Shown here: positions 1-8,011 of the stretch, piece by piece
Layout of the letters: each line of letters starts with the position of its first letter
Numbering within the stretch: position 1 is the first letter of the stretch
Assembly (NCBI GenBank): GCA_946480125.1
Contig: CAMLIY010000018.1
Coordinates: 1 to 23,010 of the forward strand
Length of the DNA: 23,010 bases
Direction: 5' to 3'
From: an uncultured Asticcacaulis sp.
Lineage (GTDB): Bacteria > Pseudomonadota > Alphaproteobacteria > Caulobacterales > Caulobacteraceae
Notes under the pieces: generated by a model
What the model was told of the DNA's origin: nothing
The model's input: only the letters and a program-made list of their open reading frames with translations
The model's database searches: none
Translations under genes and position numbers: made by a program

Positions 1-1854
1 CGCGGCGATATCCGCACGCAGGGGTTCGATCTCAATGGCGGCTGGGTGCCGATCTATACCTATCACAAGGTCTTTGCCGGTGTCTTGGATGCGCATAACT
101 ATTGCGACGATCCGGCCTCGCTTCAGGTCGCCCTGGGTCTGGCGGATTATCTCGGCCGGATTTTTGAGGGCCTGTCCGATGCCCAGCTTCAGGAAATTTT
201 CCGCGCCGAACATGGCGGCATTAATGAGTGCTATGCCGAACTCTATGCCCGCACCAACGACAAGCGCTGGCTGACCCTGGCCGAGCGAATCCGTCATCGC
301 GCCGTGCTTGATCCGCTGGCTGAAGGACGTGATGAACTGGCCGGCAAACACGCCAATACACAGATACCCAAGGTCGTCGGTCTGGCGCGCCTGTACGAAG
401 TGGCGCCGACCGAGCAGCACCGTCAGGACAGCGCCAGGGCGGCGTTGTTCTTCTGGGAAACCGTGACCAAGGATCACTCCTATGTCATTGGCGGCAATTC
501 GGAATACGAACATTTCGGCGAGCCGCGCAAGCTCTCCAAACGCCTGGGCCAGCAGACCTGCGAGGCCTGCAACAGCTATAATATGCTGAGACTGACGCGG
601 CATCTCTATGGCTGGTCGGGCGATGCCCGCTATTTTGATTTCTATGAGCGCGCCCATCTCAATCACATCATGTCGCAGCAGCACCCGCAGACGGGCATGT
701 TCACCTATTTCACGCCGCTGGCCTCCGGCTATGGCCGGGTGCATTCCTCACCGGAAAACGACTTCTGGTGCTGTGTCGGTTCGGGGATGGAGAGTCATTC
801 CAAGCATGGCGAAAGCATCTGGTGGCGCAAAAACAACCGCGTGCTGGTCAATCTCTACTATGCCTCGACGCTGGATTGGGCCGAAAAAGGCGTCAAGCTC
901 GACATGGATACGGAATTTCCGTTGAAAGAGACGGTGTCTTTGCGCGTCAGCCAGGCCAGATCGCCGTTTGAGCTGGCGCTGCGTGTGCCGTCGTGGTGCG
1001 CGGCGCCAAAATTGACGGTGAACGGCAAGGCTGTGCCAGCCAAGGCGCAGGACGGTTATCTTATCCTGACCGCACTCAAGGCCGGCGATGTCATTGGTCT
1101 CACCCTGCCGATGGCGGTCCATGCCGAGACCATGCCCGACGATGACCGGCTGGTGGCTTTCCTGAACGGGCCGCTGGTTCTGGCCGCCAATCTGGGGCCA
1201 AGTGACAAGCCGTGGGAAGGCTTCGATCCGGCGGTCGTGGCCGATAGCAATGAAGGCGTCGTGGTGCGGGCAGGGGAGACTTTCAGCCTGGGTACGAATG
1301 GTCGGCCGGAAAGCCTGATCATGCGGCCGTTTTATGGTCAGCACCACAACCGCACCGCTGTTTATTTTCGCCGCTTCACGCCCGCCGAATGGCCCAGGGC
1401 GGAGGCCGGCTATCGCGCCGCCGCCACTGAAAAAGCCGATATTATGCGCCGCACGGTCGATTCTATCCGCCTGGGTGAACAACAGCCGGAAACCGATCAC
1501 GCGTTTGAGGGCACGCCCAACACCGCCGCCGTCACCCATATCGCCGAGCGCGGTCGCCTTATTAATAAGGGCTATTTCCAGTTCACATTGGCCGTAAAGC
1601 CAGGGCCGCTCGATTTGCAGGTCAGTTATAATGGCAGCGACCACAACAAGAGCTTCAATATTCTGATCGACGGTCAGCTATTGGCACGCGAAACCCTGCC
1701 GGGCGAGGTCACGGTGGCGCGCAACGTCAAAAGCTATCCGCTGCCTGATATGGCGGGCAAGGACAAGGTGACAGTGCGTTTCGAAGCAGCAACCGATCAG
1801 TGGGCGACGGCCTATGAGTGCCGGATCATCGCCCGGAATACCGAGACAGCTTAG
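1..1854 (+). CDS. GH127 (DUF1680) beta-L-arabinofuranosidase-type glycoside hydrolase, 5' partial
   Basis: The frame is open from base 1, so the N-terminus lies outside the window; 617 residues are visible. The protein carries the hallmarks of the DUF1680/GH127 family: [15 protein letters not shown] near the start, EHGGINE, then [10 protein letters not shown] (codons around 556-585) and [10 protein letters not shown] (around 766-795). In characterised GH127 enzymes a Glu-x-Cys and a Cys-Cys pair bind zinc and one cysteine is the nucleophile; the E-A-C and C-C motifs here match that arrangement. A C-terminal beta-rich region follows the (alpha/alpha)6 barrel, as in the longer DUF1680 proteins. 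It probably releases L-arabinofuranose from plant polysaccharide or glycoprotein, though the family also contains other activities. Any signal peptide is not visible. Its TAG stop overlaps the convergent fbp stop by four bases. Confidence 0.93.
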   Translation, partial: RGDIRTQGFDLNGGWVPIYTYHKVFAGVLDAHNYCDDPASLQVALGLADYLGRIFEGLSDAQLQEIFRAEHGGINECYAELYARTNDKRWLTLAERIRHRAVLDPLAEGRDELAGKHANTQIPKVVGLARLYEVAPTEQHRQDSARAALFFWETVTKDHSYVIGGNSEYEHFGEPRKLSKRLGQQTCEACNSYNMLRLTRHLYGWSGDARYFDFYERAHLNHIMSQQHPQTGMFTYFTPLASGYGRVHSSPENDFWCCVGSGMESHSKHGESIWWRKNNRVLVNLYYASTLDWAEKGVKLDMDTEFPLKETVSLRVSQARSPFELALRVPSWCAAPKLTVNGKAVPAKAQDGYLILTALKAGDVIGLTLPMAVHAETMPDDDRLVAFLNGPLVLAANLGPSDKPWEGFDPAVVADSNEGVVVRAGETFSLGTNGRPESLIMRPFYGQHHNRTAVYFRRFTPAEWPRAEAGYRAAATEKADIMRRTVDSIRLGEQQPETDHAFEGTPNTAAVTHIAERGRLINKGYFQFTLAVKPGPLDLQVSYNGSDHNKSFNILIDGQLLARETLPGEVTVARNVKSYPLPDMAGKDKVTVRFEAATDQWATAYECRIIARNTETA

Positions 1855-2810
1855 GCTTTATGATAGGCGGCCACGCGTTCGACTTCTTCGCGTGACCCGA
1901 GCACGACGCCGATCCGCTGGTGCAAGGCGTCTGGCTGGATATCGAGGATCGGATTGAGGCCATCGGTCGCCGCGCCGCCGGCTTGTTCGATCAGGAAGGC
2001 GATGGGGTTGGCCTCGTACATCAGGCGCAGCTTGCCAATGCCCTTGCGGCTGTCGACCGGGTACATGAAGATGCCGCCGCGCGTCAGGACGCGGTGGACA
2101 TCGCCGACCATGGAAGCCAGCCAGCGCATGTTGAAATCGGCTGCGCGCGGGCCGGTTTTTCCCGCCAGGCATTCGTCGATATAGCGGCGCACAGGCGGCA
2201 TCCAGTGACGGTGGTTCGACATATTGATGGCGAATTCGCGTGTGGTGGTCGGGATAATCATTTGCGGCACGGTCATCAGCCAGTCGCCCGTTTTCTGATC
2301 GAGCGAGAAAGCGGATACACCGGCGCCCAGGGTCAGCACCAGCGTGGTTTGCGGGCCATAGATGGTGTAACCTGCCGCCACCTGCTTGCGGCCGGGTTGC
2401 AGTACATCCGACTCGGTCACATTACCCGCGGGCGCTTTGAGGATGGAGAAAATGGTGCCGACCACGCCGTTGACATCGACATTGCTGGAACCGTCGATCG
2501 GATCGAAGACAAGCAGATATTCGCCACCCGACAGCGGGTAAATGTCTTCCATCTCTTCCGATACCAGCGCGGCCACATGGCCGCCCCAGCGTCGAGCCTC
2601 CAGCATCATGTCATTGGCGATGACATCGAGCTTTTTCTGCACTTCGCCCTGGACGTTTTGCTGTTCGAGCGCCCCGGTCAGACCATCGATGGCGCTGGTA
2701 TTGACCGCATGGCCGATATCGCGGCAGGCATCGGCCACGGCCGTGATCAACTGGCGCAGGGACTCGGGGGCGGAGTGTTCGGCGAGGAACCGGGGCAGGG
2801 GCTTCAGCAT
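1851..2810 (-). CDS. fbp: Class I fructose-1,6-bisphosphatase
   Basis: This 319-residue protein hydrolyses fructose-1,6-bisphosphate to fructose-6-phosphate, the committed step of gluconeogenesis, in the cytosol. The class I signature is clear: [12 protein letters not shown] near residue 52, the metal-binding SEE at about 84-86, and DPIDGSSN at about 103-110 followed by VGTIFSI. Length is normal for the family. I chose the ATG at 2808-2810; an in-frame TTG three codons upstream (2817-2819) is the alternative. Neither has a strong Shine-Dalgarno, so the start is uncertain by three residues. The gene is convergent with the GH127 gene, sharing the bases TTAG, and its promoter region abuts a CtrA-type box at 2919-2934 that could in principle serve either direction. 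Confidence 0.95.
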   Translation of the reverse strand: MLKPLPRFLAEHSAPESLRQLITAVADACRDIGHAVNTSAIDGLTGALEQQNVQGEVQKKLDVIANDMMLEARRWGGHVAALVSEEMEDIYPLSGGEYLLVFDPIDGSSNVDVNGVVGTIFSILKAPAGNVTESDVLQPGRKQVAAGYTIYGPQTTLVLTLGAGVSAFSLDQKTGDWLMTVPQMIIPTTTREFAINMSNHRHWMPPVRRYIDECLAGKTGPRAADFNMRWLASMVGDVHRVLTRGGIFMYPVDSRKGIGKLRLMYEANPIAFLIEQAGGAATDGLNPILDIQPDALHQRIGVVLGSREEVERVAAYHKA

Positions 2811-2918
2811 GGCATCCAATATGTGGCTTGTTATGATTGCCGCGCACCATAGCGAAGTTCAAAAAACACGCCACCCTGTTTATGCGGTTCGCGTCTGACG
2901 CGTAATGCACAAGATTTA

Positions 2919-2934
2919 TTAACCTGTTGTTAAC
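2919..2934 (+). promoter_or_regulatory. Perfect CtrA-type binding site
   Basis: The sequence TTAACCTGTTGTTAAC fits TTAA-N7-TTAAC exactly, the full consensus of the cell-cycle regulator CtrA in Caulobacterales and other alphaproteobacteria. It lies 60 bp before the GTG of the small membrane protein and about 110 bp before fbp on the other strand. A GAATC (GANTC, CcrM methylation motif) at 2955-2959 lies between the box and the small gene. The match is seen directly; binding is inferred. Confidence 0.6.
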
Positions 2935-2993
2935 AATGAATGGCGGGGCGTTTGGAATCCTGATTAGATGGGCGGGTAATCAGGAGTGTGCCC

Positions 2994-3188
2994 GTGCTGG
3001 CCAGGATCAAGCGTCTCGCGCCCTATTTTCTGCTAGGCCCCATCAGTGGGCCTCTGATGGCTGGCATTGTCCATAATTTCCGCGGCGGACGCCCCATTCT
3101 GGGCACCATGTATGCCATATTACTGCTGGAATTCATCTATCTGCTGCCGGTGCTGTCGGCGAAATATCTGCCTGTCCTGCTGCGCTGA
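2994..3188 (+). CDS. Small two-helix membrane protein of unknown function
   Basis: A 64-residue basic and hydrophobic protein. Residues 9-25 (PYFLLGPISGPLMAGIV) and about 38-60 look like two membrane segments joined by a short positively charged loop (HNFRGGRP). I set the start at GTG 2994 because AGGAG at 2982-2986 is then 7 nt away; another in-frame GTG at 2988 is only 1 nt from it. I do not recognise a named family, although similar short proteins seem familiar from Caulobacter relatives. A perfect CtrA-type box lies 60 bp upstream, so cell-cycle-controlled expression is plausible. The function cannot be read from sequence. Confidence 0.7.
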   Translation: MLARIKRLAPYFLLGPISGPLMAGIVHNFRGGRPILGTMYAILLLEFIYLLPVLSAKYLPVLLR

Positions 3189-3212
3189 CCCCAGCGTCAC
3201 TTGCCTTAGCTG

Positions 3213-3237
3213 ACAAGACGTACCAAAGTGGTCTTGT
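3213..3237 (+). repeat. Small inverted repeat upstream of the Hpt gene
   Basis: ACAAGAC at 3213-3219 and GTCTTGT at 3231-3237 are perfect complements separated by 11 nt, ending one base before a GAGTC methylation-type site and nine bases before the Hpt ribosome site. It may be an operator or a weak leader hairpin. A chance occurrence is also possible. Confidence 0.3.
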
Positions 3238-3258
3238 GAGTCTTTGGGGGAGATATTT

Positions 3259-3612
3259 GTGGCCTTGCGTGACGTGACCGGCGCCGTTGATTTCGGCCAT
3301 CTTGAAGCCTACACGCTTAATGACGCTGTGGTGATGGAAGAGGTGCTGAACCTATTCCAGCAGCAATGCGAATTGTGGACGCCGCTTTTGACCACAAGCC
3401 ATGAGGGCTGGCGAGACGCCGCCCATACCATCAAGGGCGCGGCGGCAGGCGTGGGGGCCGGCCTGCTGGCGGCGGCGGCTGAGGCGGCGGAGCGCGGCGA
3501 TAGCGAAGGCGCTGATTTCCGGCTGGAAAGGGTCAAGTCAGCCATGAGCGCGGCCCAATATGACGTGGCGGCCTATCTCCACGAACTGCAACTCAGGTCT
3601 TTGCGAAGCTAA
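3259..3612 (+). CDS. Single-domain histidine phosphotransfer (Hpt) protein
   Basis: A 117-residue protein made almost wholly of one Hpt four-helix domain. The phosphorylatable histidine is His56 in AAHTIKGAAAGVGA, the standard HxxKG motif. It should relay phosphate between a hybrid kinase receiver and a response regulator in the cytosol. The start is GTG 3259, preceded by GGGGGAG at 3246-3252; a TTG at 3244 lies inside that ribosome site and is less likely. No kinase or regulator is adjacent. The hybrid kinase at 11052-12659 lacks its own Hpt domain and is one possible partner, but this is only inference. A GAGTC (GANTC) site at 3238-3242 sits just before the ribosome site. Confidence 0.85.
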   Translation: MALRDVTGAVDFGHLEAYTLNDAVVMEEVLNLFQQQCELWTPLLTTSHEGWRDAAHTIKGAAAGVGAGLLAAAAEAAERGDSEGADFRLERVKSAMSAAQYDVAAYLHELQLRSLRS

Positions 3613-3684
3613 TCATGCTTTTATGGTTGGCAATTGACCGCCGTGTCTTTAAACGCAGGCGCGCAAACCCAAATGAGACCCATC

Positions 3685-4014
3685 ATGAGCGACGAAGACC
3701 TGCACATTCTCTGCACTGACCGCGATGGCGTGGTCCACACCCTGCCGGCGATCGAAGGCTGGCGAGTCATGGAAATCATCCGTGACAATGGCCTGCCGAT
3801 CAAGGCCGAGTGCGGCGGCGCGCTCGAATGCGCCACCTGTCATGTTTATGTCGCCGATGCGTGGCAGGAAAAACTGGTGCCGAAATCCGACGAGGAAGAC
3901 GAGAAGCTCGATGAAGCCTTTATGGTCAAGCGCAGTTCACGTCTGTCCTGCCAGATTTTGATGCGCGATGATTTGAATGGTCTTGAAGTCACGCTGGCGC
4001 CGGAAACGGACTGA
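3685..4014 (+). CDS. 2Fe-2S ferredoxin, adrenodoxin/putidaredoxin type
   Basis: A 109-residue electron carrier. Cys43, Cys49, Cys52 and Cys89 form the C-x5-C-x2-C-x36-C cluster-binding pattern of vertebrate-type [2Fe-2S] ferredoxins (AECGGALECATCHVYV and RLSCQILM). The acidic stretch DEEDEKLDE at about 69-77 matches the partner-docking helix of adrenodoxin-like proteins. It may serve Fe-S assembly or a cytochrome P450 or oxygenase, but no reductase or client is adjacent. I set the start at ATG 3685, giving the usual family length; an upstream in-frame ATG at 3673 and TTG at 3634 are alternatives, none with a convincing ribosome site. Confidence 0.92.
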   Translation: MSDEDLHILCTDRDGVVHTLPAIEGWRVMEIIRDNGLPIKAECGGALECATCHVYVADAWQEKLVPKSDEEDEKLDEAFMVKRSSRLSCQILMRDDLNGLEVTLAPETD

Positions 4015-4048
4015 TCGGAAACAGACAGGGCTTATAAAGGGTATATGT

Positions 4049-5059
4049 ATGCGTTTGAAAACTCTGTTGACCACCATACTGATCGGTTCCGCCCTGGCCG
4101 GCGGTGCCTGGGCCTGGGGATCTTCCGGCCACCGTATGATCGGCGAGATGGCGCTCATATCGCTGCCAGACTATATGCCGGCATTTCTGCGCACACCACA
4201 AGCCATCAGCGATGTCGGCGAATATGCGCGTGAGCCCGATCGCTGGCGCGGCGCCGGCAAGGTTCATGACAATGACCGCGATATTGCCCATTTTATCGAC
4301 CTGGATGATGATGGCAATACCCTGGCTGGCGTCTCGCTTGATAATTTGCCCGCCAACCGATCCGACTATGAAGCCGCCCTGCGCGCCAAGGGTATCGAAC
4401 CCTACAAGGCGGGTTATCTGCCCTATGCCACGGTCGATGCGTATCAGCAAGTCGTCAAGGACATGGCCTTCTGGCGCGTCCTGACCTATGTCGAACCGCG
4501 TGAAACCGACAAGACGAAGAAAGCCTGGTACAGGGCCGATCTGGCCCGCCGTGAACAACTGACCCTGCGCGATATCGGTATCCTCGCGCATTATGTCGGT
4601 GACTCGACCAATCCGATGCACCTCAGCATCCACTACAACGGCTGGGGCGCTTTCCCCAATCCGAACGGCTTCACGATGGAAAAGGTCCATTCGCCGCTCG
4701 AAGGCGTCTATATCCACGATACGGTCAAGGAAGACGATATCAAGAGCGCCATGGGTGACTATGTGCCCTGCACGGCGCCGATCATGACCTGCGTCACGGC
4801 CCGCTTCAAGCCAAGCTTCGCAAAGCTTGTGCCAATGTACCAGATGGAAAAGGACGGCGGTTTTACGCCTGGCGATCCGCGTGGCAAGGCTTTCATGATC
4901 GAGCGTCTGGGACGCGGCGCCGGTGATCTGCGCGATTCGCTGATCGACGCCTGGCGCGATTCCAAGACGATGCAGGTGGGTTACAAGGCCGGCAGCTATG
5001 ACGATTTCGTTGGCGGCAAGATCACTGATCCGTGGGACGTCCTGTATGGCGATGATTAA
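4049..5059 (+). CDS. Secreted S1/P1-type nuclease
   Basis: A 336-residue zinc-dependent nuclease or phosphoesterase exported across the inner membrane. Residues 1-22 are a signal peptide with predicted cleavage after AWA, leaving Trp23 as the mature N-terminus and His28 six residues in, exactly the W1/H6 zinc ligands of P1 nuclease. Further ligand motifs are HFIDLDD (His81), AHYVGD (His181, Asp185) and NPMHLS (His191), with His214 in VHSPLEG. The Asp expected four residues after the last histidine in fungal P1 is Glu218 here. It would degrade extracellular or periplasmic RNA and single-stranded DNA, or release phosphate. AAAGGG at 4037-4041 supports ATG 4049. The gene overlaps the NUDIX start, so the two are likely co-translated. 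Confidence 0.93.
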   Translation: MRLKTLLTTILIGSALAGGAWAWGSSGHRMIGEMALISLPDYMPAFLRTPQAISDVGEYAREPDRWRGAGKVHDNDRDIAHFIDLDDDGNTLAGVSLDNLPANRSDYEAALRAKGIEPYKAGYLPYATVDAYQQVVKDMAFWRVLTYVEPRETDKTKKAWYRADLARREQLTLRDIGILAHYVGDSTNPMHLSIHYNGWGAFPNPNGFTMEKVHSPLEGVYIHDTVKEDDIKSAMGDYVPCTAPIMTCVTARFKPSFAKLVPMYQMEKDGGFTPGDPRGKAFMIERLGRGAGDLRDSLIDAWRDSKTMQVGYKAGSYDDFVGGKITDPWDVLYGDD

Positions 5060-5498
5060 TCAGTACGGCATACAGATTGAAGGCCTGGACTATGCGCCGC
5101 GCATCGGCGGCTACGGCATCCTGTCGATCAACGGCAAGATCGCCTGTTCGCGCATCGGTTACGGACCTTACAGCTATGATTTTCCTGGTGGCGCTGTCGA
5201 TCCGGGCGAAACGCCGGAACAGGCCGTGGTGCGTGAATTCGGCGAAGAGGTCGGGCTGGTCGTCGAGATCATCCGGCCGATCGCCGATCTGAACCATTAC
5301 TTTATCCACGAGGACGGCACGCCCTACAATAATCACAGCCATATTTTCGAAATGCGGCTGATTGGCGAAAATCCGGCGCTGAAGATAGAGGCTGATCACG
5401 AACTGGTCTGGCTCGATCCGCTGCTCGTCATCACGCATTTGAAAAATGAAGGCTATGCGTGGCCATTGACCTTGTGGTTGCGGGATCAATCGATTTAA
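5046..5498 (+). CDS. NUDIX hydrolase
   Basis: A 150-residue NUDIX-fold pyrophosphohydrolase. A perfect Nudix box (G-x5-E-x7-R-E-U-x-E-E-x-G-U) occupies residues 49-71, with Gly49, Glu55, Arg63-Glu64 and Glu67-Glu68 binding the metal. The substrate, some nucleoside diphosphate linked to another moiety, cannot be deduced. The start ATG 5046 lies inside the end of the nuclease gene (14-bp overlap); a second in-frame ATG at 5052 would still overlap by 8 bp. Overlap with a nuclease gene suggests translational coupling and perhaps a nucleotide salvage or clean-up role, which is inference. Confidence 0.9.
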   Translation: MAMINQYGIQIEGLDYAPRIGGYGILSINGKIACSRIGYGPYSYDFPGGAVDPGETPEQAVVREFGEEVGLVVEIIRPIADLNHYFIHEDGTPYNNHSHIFEMRLIGENPALKIEADHELVWLDPLLVITHLKNEGYAWPLTLWLRDQSI

Positions 5499-5519
5499 TC
5501 GAACAATTTTATAAATTCA

Positions 5520-5535
5520 ATTCATTGGAACGAAT
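5520..5535 (+). promoter_or_regulatory. Imperfect palindrome before yeiH-like gene, possible LysR operator
   Basis: ATTCATTGGAACGAAT is palindromic at 12 of 16 positions and lies in an AT-rich stretch 17-32 bp before the permease ATG. LysR proteins usually bind such dyads near the promoter of genes they control, and the next-but-one gene is a LysR regulator. The operator role is inferred. Confidence 0.3.
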
Positions 5536-5551
5536 ATAATTAAAGGTCTAC

Positions 5552-6580
5552 ATGGCTTCAGATACACTGAAAGCCTGTTTCATGACCGACCTTGCCGCCA
5601 AAATGCCCGCCCGCCTACCTGACGTCTTTCCAGGTATTATGATTGCGGCCCTGATTGGGCTTGTTGCGTTCGGGCTTCATCAATTGCCGCATATGACCGC
5701 GGTGTCACCAGCGATCCTGGCGACGATTATCGGCCTGTTCGTTGCCCATGCCATCAGATTGCCCGTTCGCATGGAGGCGGGTATCACCTTTTCTTCGCGC
5801 AGTCTGTTGCGCTGGGCGGTGGCCTTGCTGGGCTTGCAGGTCAGTGTCGGCCAGATCGTGGCCATAGGCGGGGCCGGATTTGCCATTGTCGCCGCCGGTT
5901 TAGTCACCAGTTTCCTGACGATCCGGGCGCTGGGATGCGCGCTTGGCGTGGCGCCGAAACTGGCCGAACTGATCGCCGCCGGCACCAGTATTTGCGGCGC
6001 GTCGGCGGTGGCGGGCGTCAATGCTGTGACAGGCGCGGAAGATGAGGACGTCGCCTATGCCGTCGCCATGGTCACGCTGTTCGGCACGGCGGCCATGCTG
6101 CTCTATCCCCTGATCGATCACCTGCTGATTCTGGATCCGCGCCGCTATGGCCTGTGGGCGGGGGCGTCTATACATGAGGTGGCGCAGGTGGTTGGCGCCA
6201 CGACGCAGATCGGGGCGGAAGCCACGCAATCCGGCGCGGTGGCCAAGCTGACGCGCATCCTGATGCTGGCCCCGCTGGTAATGGCTCTGGGTTTCGGACG
6301 AAAGAAAACGGGCGCGACCGCAGGCGCCGGTGTGCCGCTGTTCGTGGTCGGTTTTGTGGTGCTGATGGTGATAAACAGTCTGTTTCCGCTGCCACATTAC
6401 CTGACAGCCGTGGCCGGACAGGTATCAGGCTTCCTGCTGGCCACGGCCCTGGGCGCGATGGGTTTGAAGACCCATATCAACGCCCTGAAGGCCAAGGGCT
6501 GGGCGCCGCTTGTGCTCGGTGCGCTGGGAACCCTGTTCATCTCGCTTTTTACGCTGGGCCTTACCCTGGCTTTCGCTTAA
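5552..6580 (+). CDS. YeiH family (UPF0324) putative sulfate exporter / inner-membrane permease
   Basis: A 342-residue inner-membrane protein with about ten hydrophobic segments. Family motifs are the conserved SSRSLLRWAVALLGLQ, GTSICGASAVAGVNAV and GASIHEVAQVVGA stretches typical of YeiH/UPF0324. Family members are annotated as putative sulfate or anion exporters; the actual substrate is poorly established. ATG 5552 is preceded by AAAGG at 5542-5546. Only 8 nt separate it from the LysR gene downstream, so the two form an operon; in E. coli the homologous yeiH is next to, but divergent from, the LysR gene yeiE. Confidence 0.9.
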   Translation: MASDTLKACFMTDLAAKMPARLPDVFPGIMIAALIGLVAFGLHQLPHMTAVSPAILATIIGLFVAHAIRLPVRMEAGITFSSRSLLRWAVALLGLQVSVGQIVAIGGAGFAIVAAGLVTSFLTIRALGCALGVAPKLAELIAAGTSICGASAVAGVNAVTGAEDEDVAYAVAMVTLFGTAAMLLYPLIDHLLILDPRRYGLWAGASIHEVAQVVGATTQIGAEATQSGAVAKLTRILMLAPLVMALGFGRKKTGATAGAGVPLFVVGFVVLMVINSLFPLPHYLTAVAGQVSGFLLATALGAMGLKTHINALKAKGWAPLVLGALGTLFISLFTLGLTLAFA

Positions 6581-6588
6581 ATAAAGGC

Positions 6589-7461
6589 ATGACACTTGAG
6601 CAGCTTCGCATTTTCATCGCCGTCGCCGAACGTGAGCATCTTACTCGTGCGTCGGAAACGCTTAACCTGACGCAATCCGCCGTCAGTTCGGCGATCGCGG
6701 CGCTGGAGGCGCGTTACGGCACAAAACTGTTCGACCGGATCGGGCGCGGCATTGCCCTCACCGAAGCAGGCCGCCTGTTCCTGCCGGAAGCGCGGGCGGT
6801 GGTGGCGCGGTCGCGGGAAGCCGAGCAGGCTCTGCACGAAGTCACCGGCGGTTTGCGCGGCACGCTGAAAATCGCCGCCAGCCAGACCGTCGCCAATTTC
6901 TGGCTGCCGGAGCGTCTGGCGCGGTTCCACGCGGCCTATCCCGGCCTGAGCCTGGCGCTTGATATCGGTAATACCGATCGGGCGGCGGCGCAAATATTGG
7001 CGGGGGAGGCCGATATCGCCATTGTGGAAGGGCCGGTGGATGATCCGCACCTGGCCGTCATGCCCCTGACAGGCGACAAGCTGGTGCTGATTTCGCCAAT
7101 GGGGCAATCAGTGCCGGACAGGTTGACACAGGCGGACTGGGCCGGTTTACGCTTTGTCGTGCGCGAACCGGGATCGGGAACGCGTCATATTCTGGCGGAT
7201 TACCTCAGCGGGTTAGGGCTGAAACTCGATGCCGGCAATATCGTCATGGAGTTGCCGTCCAATGAAGCGGTGCGGGGTGTCGTCGAAGCCGGACTGGGCG
7301 TTTCGCTCCAATCAGAACTGGTGGCGCAACGGGCGATAAGATCCGGTTTGTTGCAAGGTGTGGATATCGGTCTCGCGCCGCGTCCCTTTTTCCTGCTTCG
7401 CCTGAAAGAGCGTTCGGGCACCCGGGCCGAAAAGGCTTTTATCGAGATTTGCCGGAATTAA
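6589..7461 (+). CDS. LysR family transcriptional regulator (YeiE-like)
   Basis: A 290-residue LysR-type regulator. Residues 1-60 form the winged helix-turn-helix (LEQLRIFIAVAEREHLTRAS, then QSAVSSAIAALE), and residues about 88-290 form the substrate-binding-like effector domain starting GTLKIAASQTVANFWLP. Placement directly after a YeiH-type permease suggests it controls that gene. The ATG is preceded by AAAGG at 6583-6587 with an unusually short gap, but the start gives the canonical LysR N-terminus. Its TAA stop overlaps the convergent acetyltransferase stop by four bases. Confidence 0.93.
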   Translation: MTLEQLRIFIAVAEREHLTRASETLNLTQSAVSSAIAALEARYGTKLFDRIGRGIALTEAGRLFLPEARAVVARSREAEQALHEVTGGLRGTLKIAASQTVANFWLPERLARFHAAYPGLSLALDIGNTDRAAAQILAGEADIAIVEGPVDDPHLAVMPLTGDKLVLISPMGQSVPDRLTQADWAGLRFVVREPGSGTRHILADYLSGLGLKLDAGNIVMELPSNEAVRGVVEAGLGVSLQSELVAQRAIRSGLLQGVDIGLAPRPFFLLRLKERSGTRAEKAFIEICRN

Positions 7462-7994
7462 GGCTGGCGGCGCAGGATAAATTCGTCATCGAGCGTTTGC
7501 CCGACCGGGAACTGATATTCACCGACGCGTTCAAATCCGTAGGCGCGGTACAGCGCCTGCGCCCTGTGATTTTCATTCCACACCCCGATCCATTGCGGCG
7601 CGTCGCCATAGATTTCGGTCATCCAGTCCATGGCGATGGTCAGCAGCCTCTTGCCTACGCCTTTGCCCTGCTGGCTGGAGTGGACATAAAGGCGCTTCAA
7701 CTCGCCTGCATTTGCCGGATCAGCTTCGGGGTGGGGCAGGCCGACCGGCCCGCATTGCAGATAGGCGGCAGCGTCATCGCCGTCATAGACGATGCGCCAG
7801 AATTGCGCAGGGTCGGAGGTATCGGCCGTCAGTTGCGCCGGGGCGTAGGATTTTTCCAGAAACGCGCCAAGGTCTTCAGCCGGGTAGAGATGGCCGAAGG
7901 TTTCGACGAAAGTGTCCATCGCCAGTTGCGACAGGGCCGGGATATGATGGGGTTCGACAGGCAGAATGCGCATGGCCGCTTGATAGACGGCCAT
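7458..7994 (-). CDS. GNAT family N-acetyltransferase
   Basis: A 178-residue acetyl-CoA-dependent transferase. The acetyl-CoA pyrophosphate-binding motif A is present as QQGKGVGKRLL after the beta-strand ELKRLYVHS, and the C-terminal ALYRAYGFERVGE is the usual motif B. The substrate is unknown. I kept the start at 7994 because GAAGAG at 7999-8004 on this strand precedes it; Met8 (7973) is an alternative that would begin MRILPVEPHH. It lies 17 bp downstream of the QorB-like gene and is probably co-transcribed with it. Confidence 0.9.
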   Translation of the reverse strand: MAVYQAAMRILPVEPHHIPALSQLAMDTFVETFGHLYPAEDLGAFLEKSYAPAQLTADTSDPAQFWRIVYDGDDAAAYLQCGPVGLPHPEADPANAGELKRLYVHSSQQGKGVGKRLLTIAMDWMTEIYGDAPQWIGVWNENHRAQALYRAYGFERVGEYQFPVGQTLDDEFILRRQP

Positions 7995-8011
7995 GCGTCT
8001 CTTCGCAAGGC

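Noticed and set aside
748..1644. Long antisense reading frame (298 codons) within the GH127 gene
   Set aside because: It is a shadow of a well-recognised GH127 gene in GC-rich DNA; its translation resembles no family and it has no credible start signal.
1920..2852. Plus-strand reading frame of 310 codons opposite fbp
   Set aside because: fbp on the other strand has clear family motifs along its length, and this frame is low-complexity and His/Asp-rich, as typical of a shadow frame.
5535..5540. TATAAT as the -10 box of the yeiH-like gene
   Set aside because: Transcription would start about 5 nt before the ATG and cut off the AAAGG ribosome site, and no -35 match lies 16-18 nt upstream.
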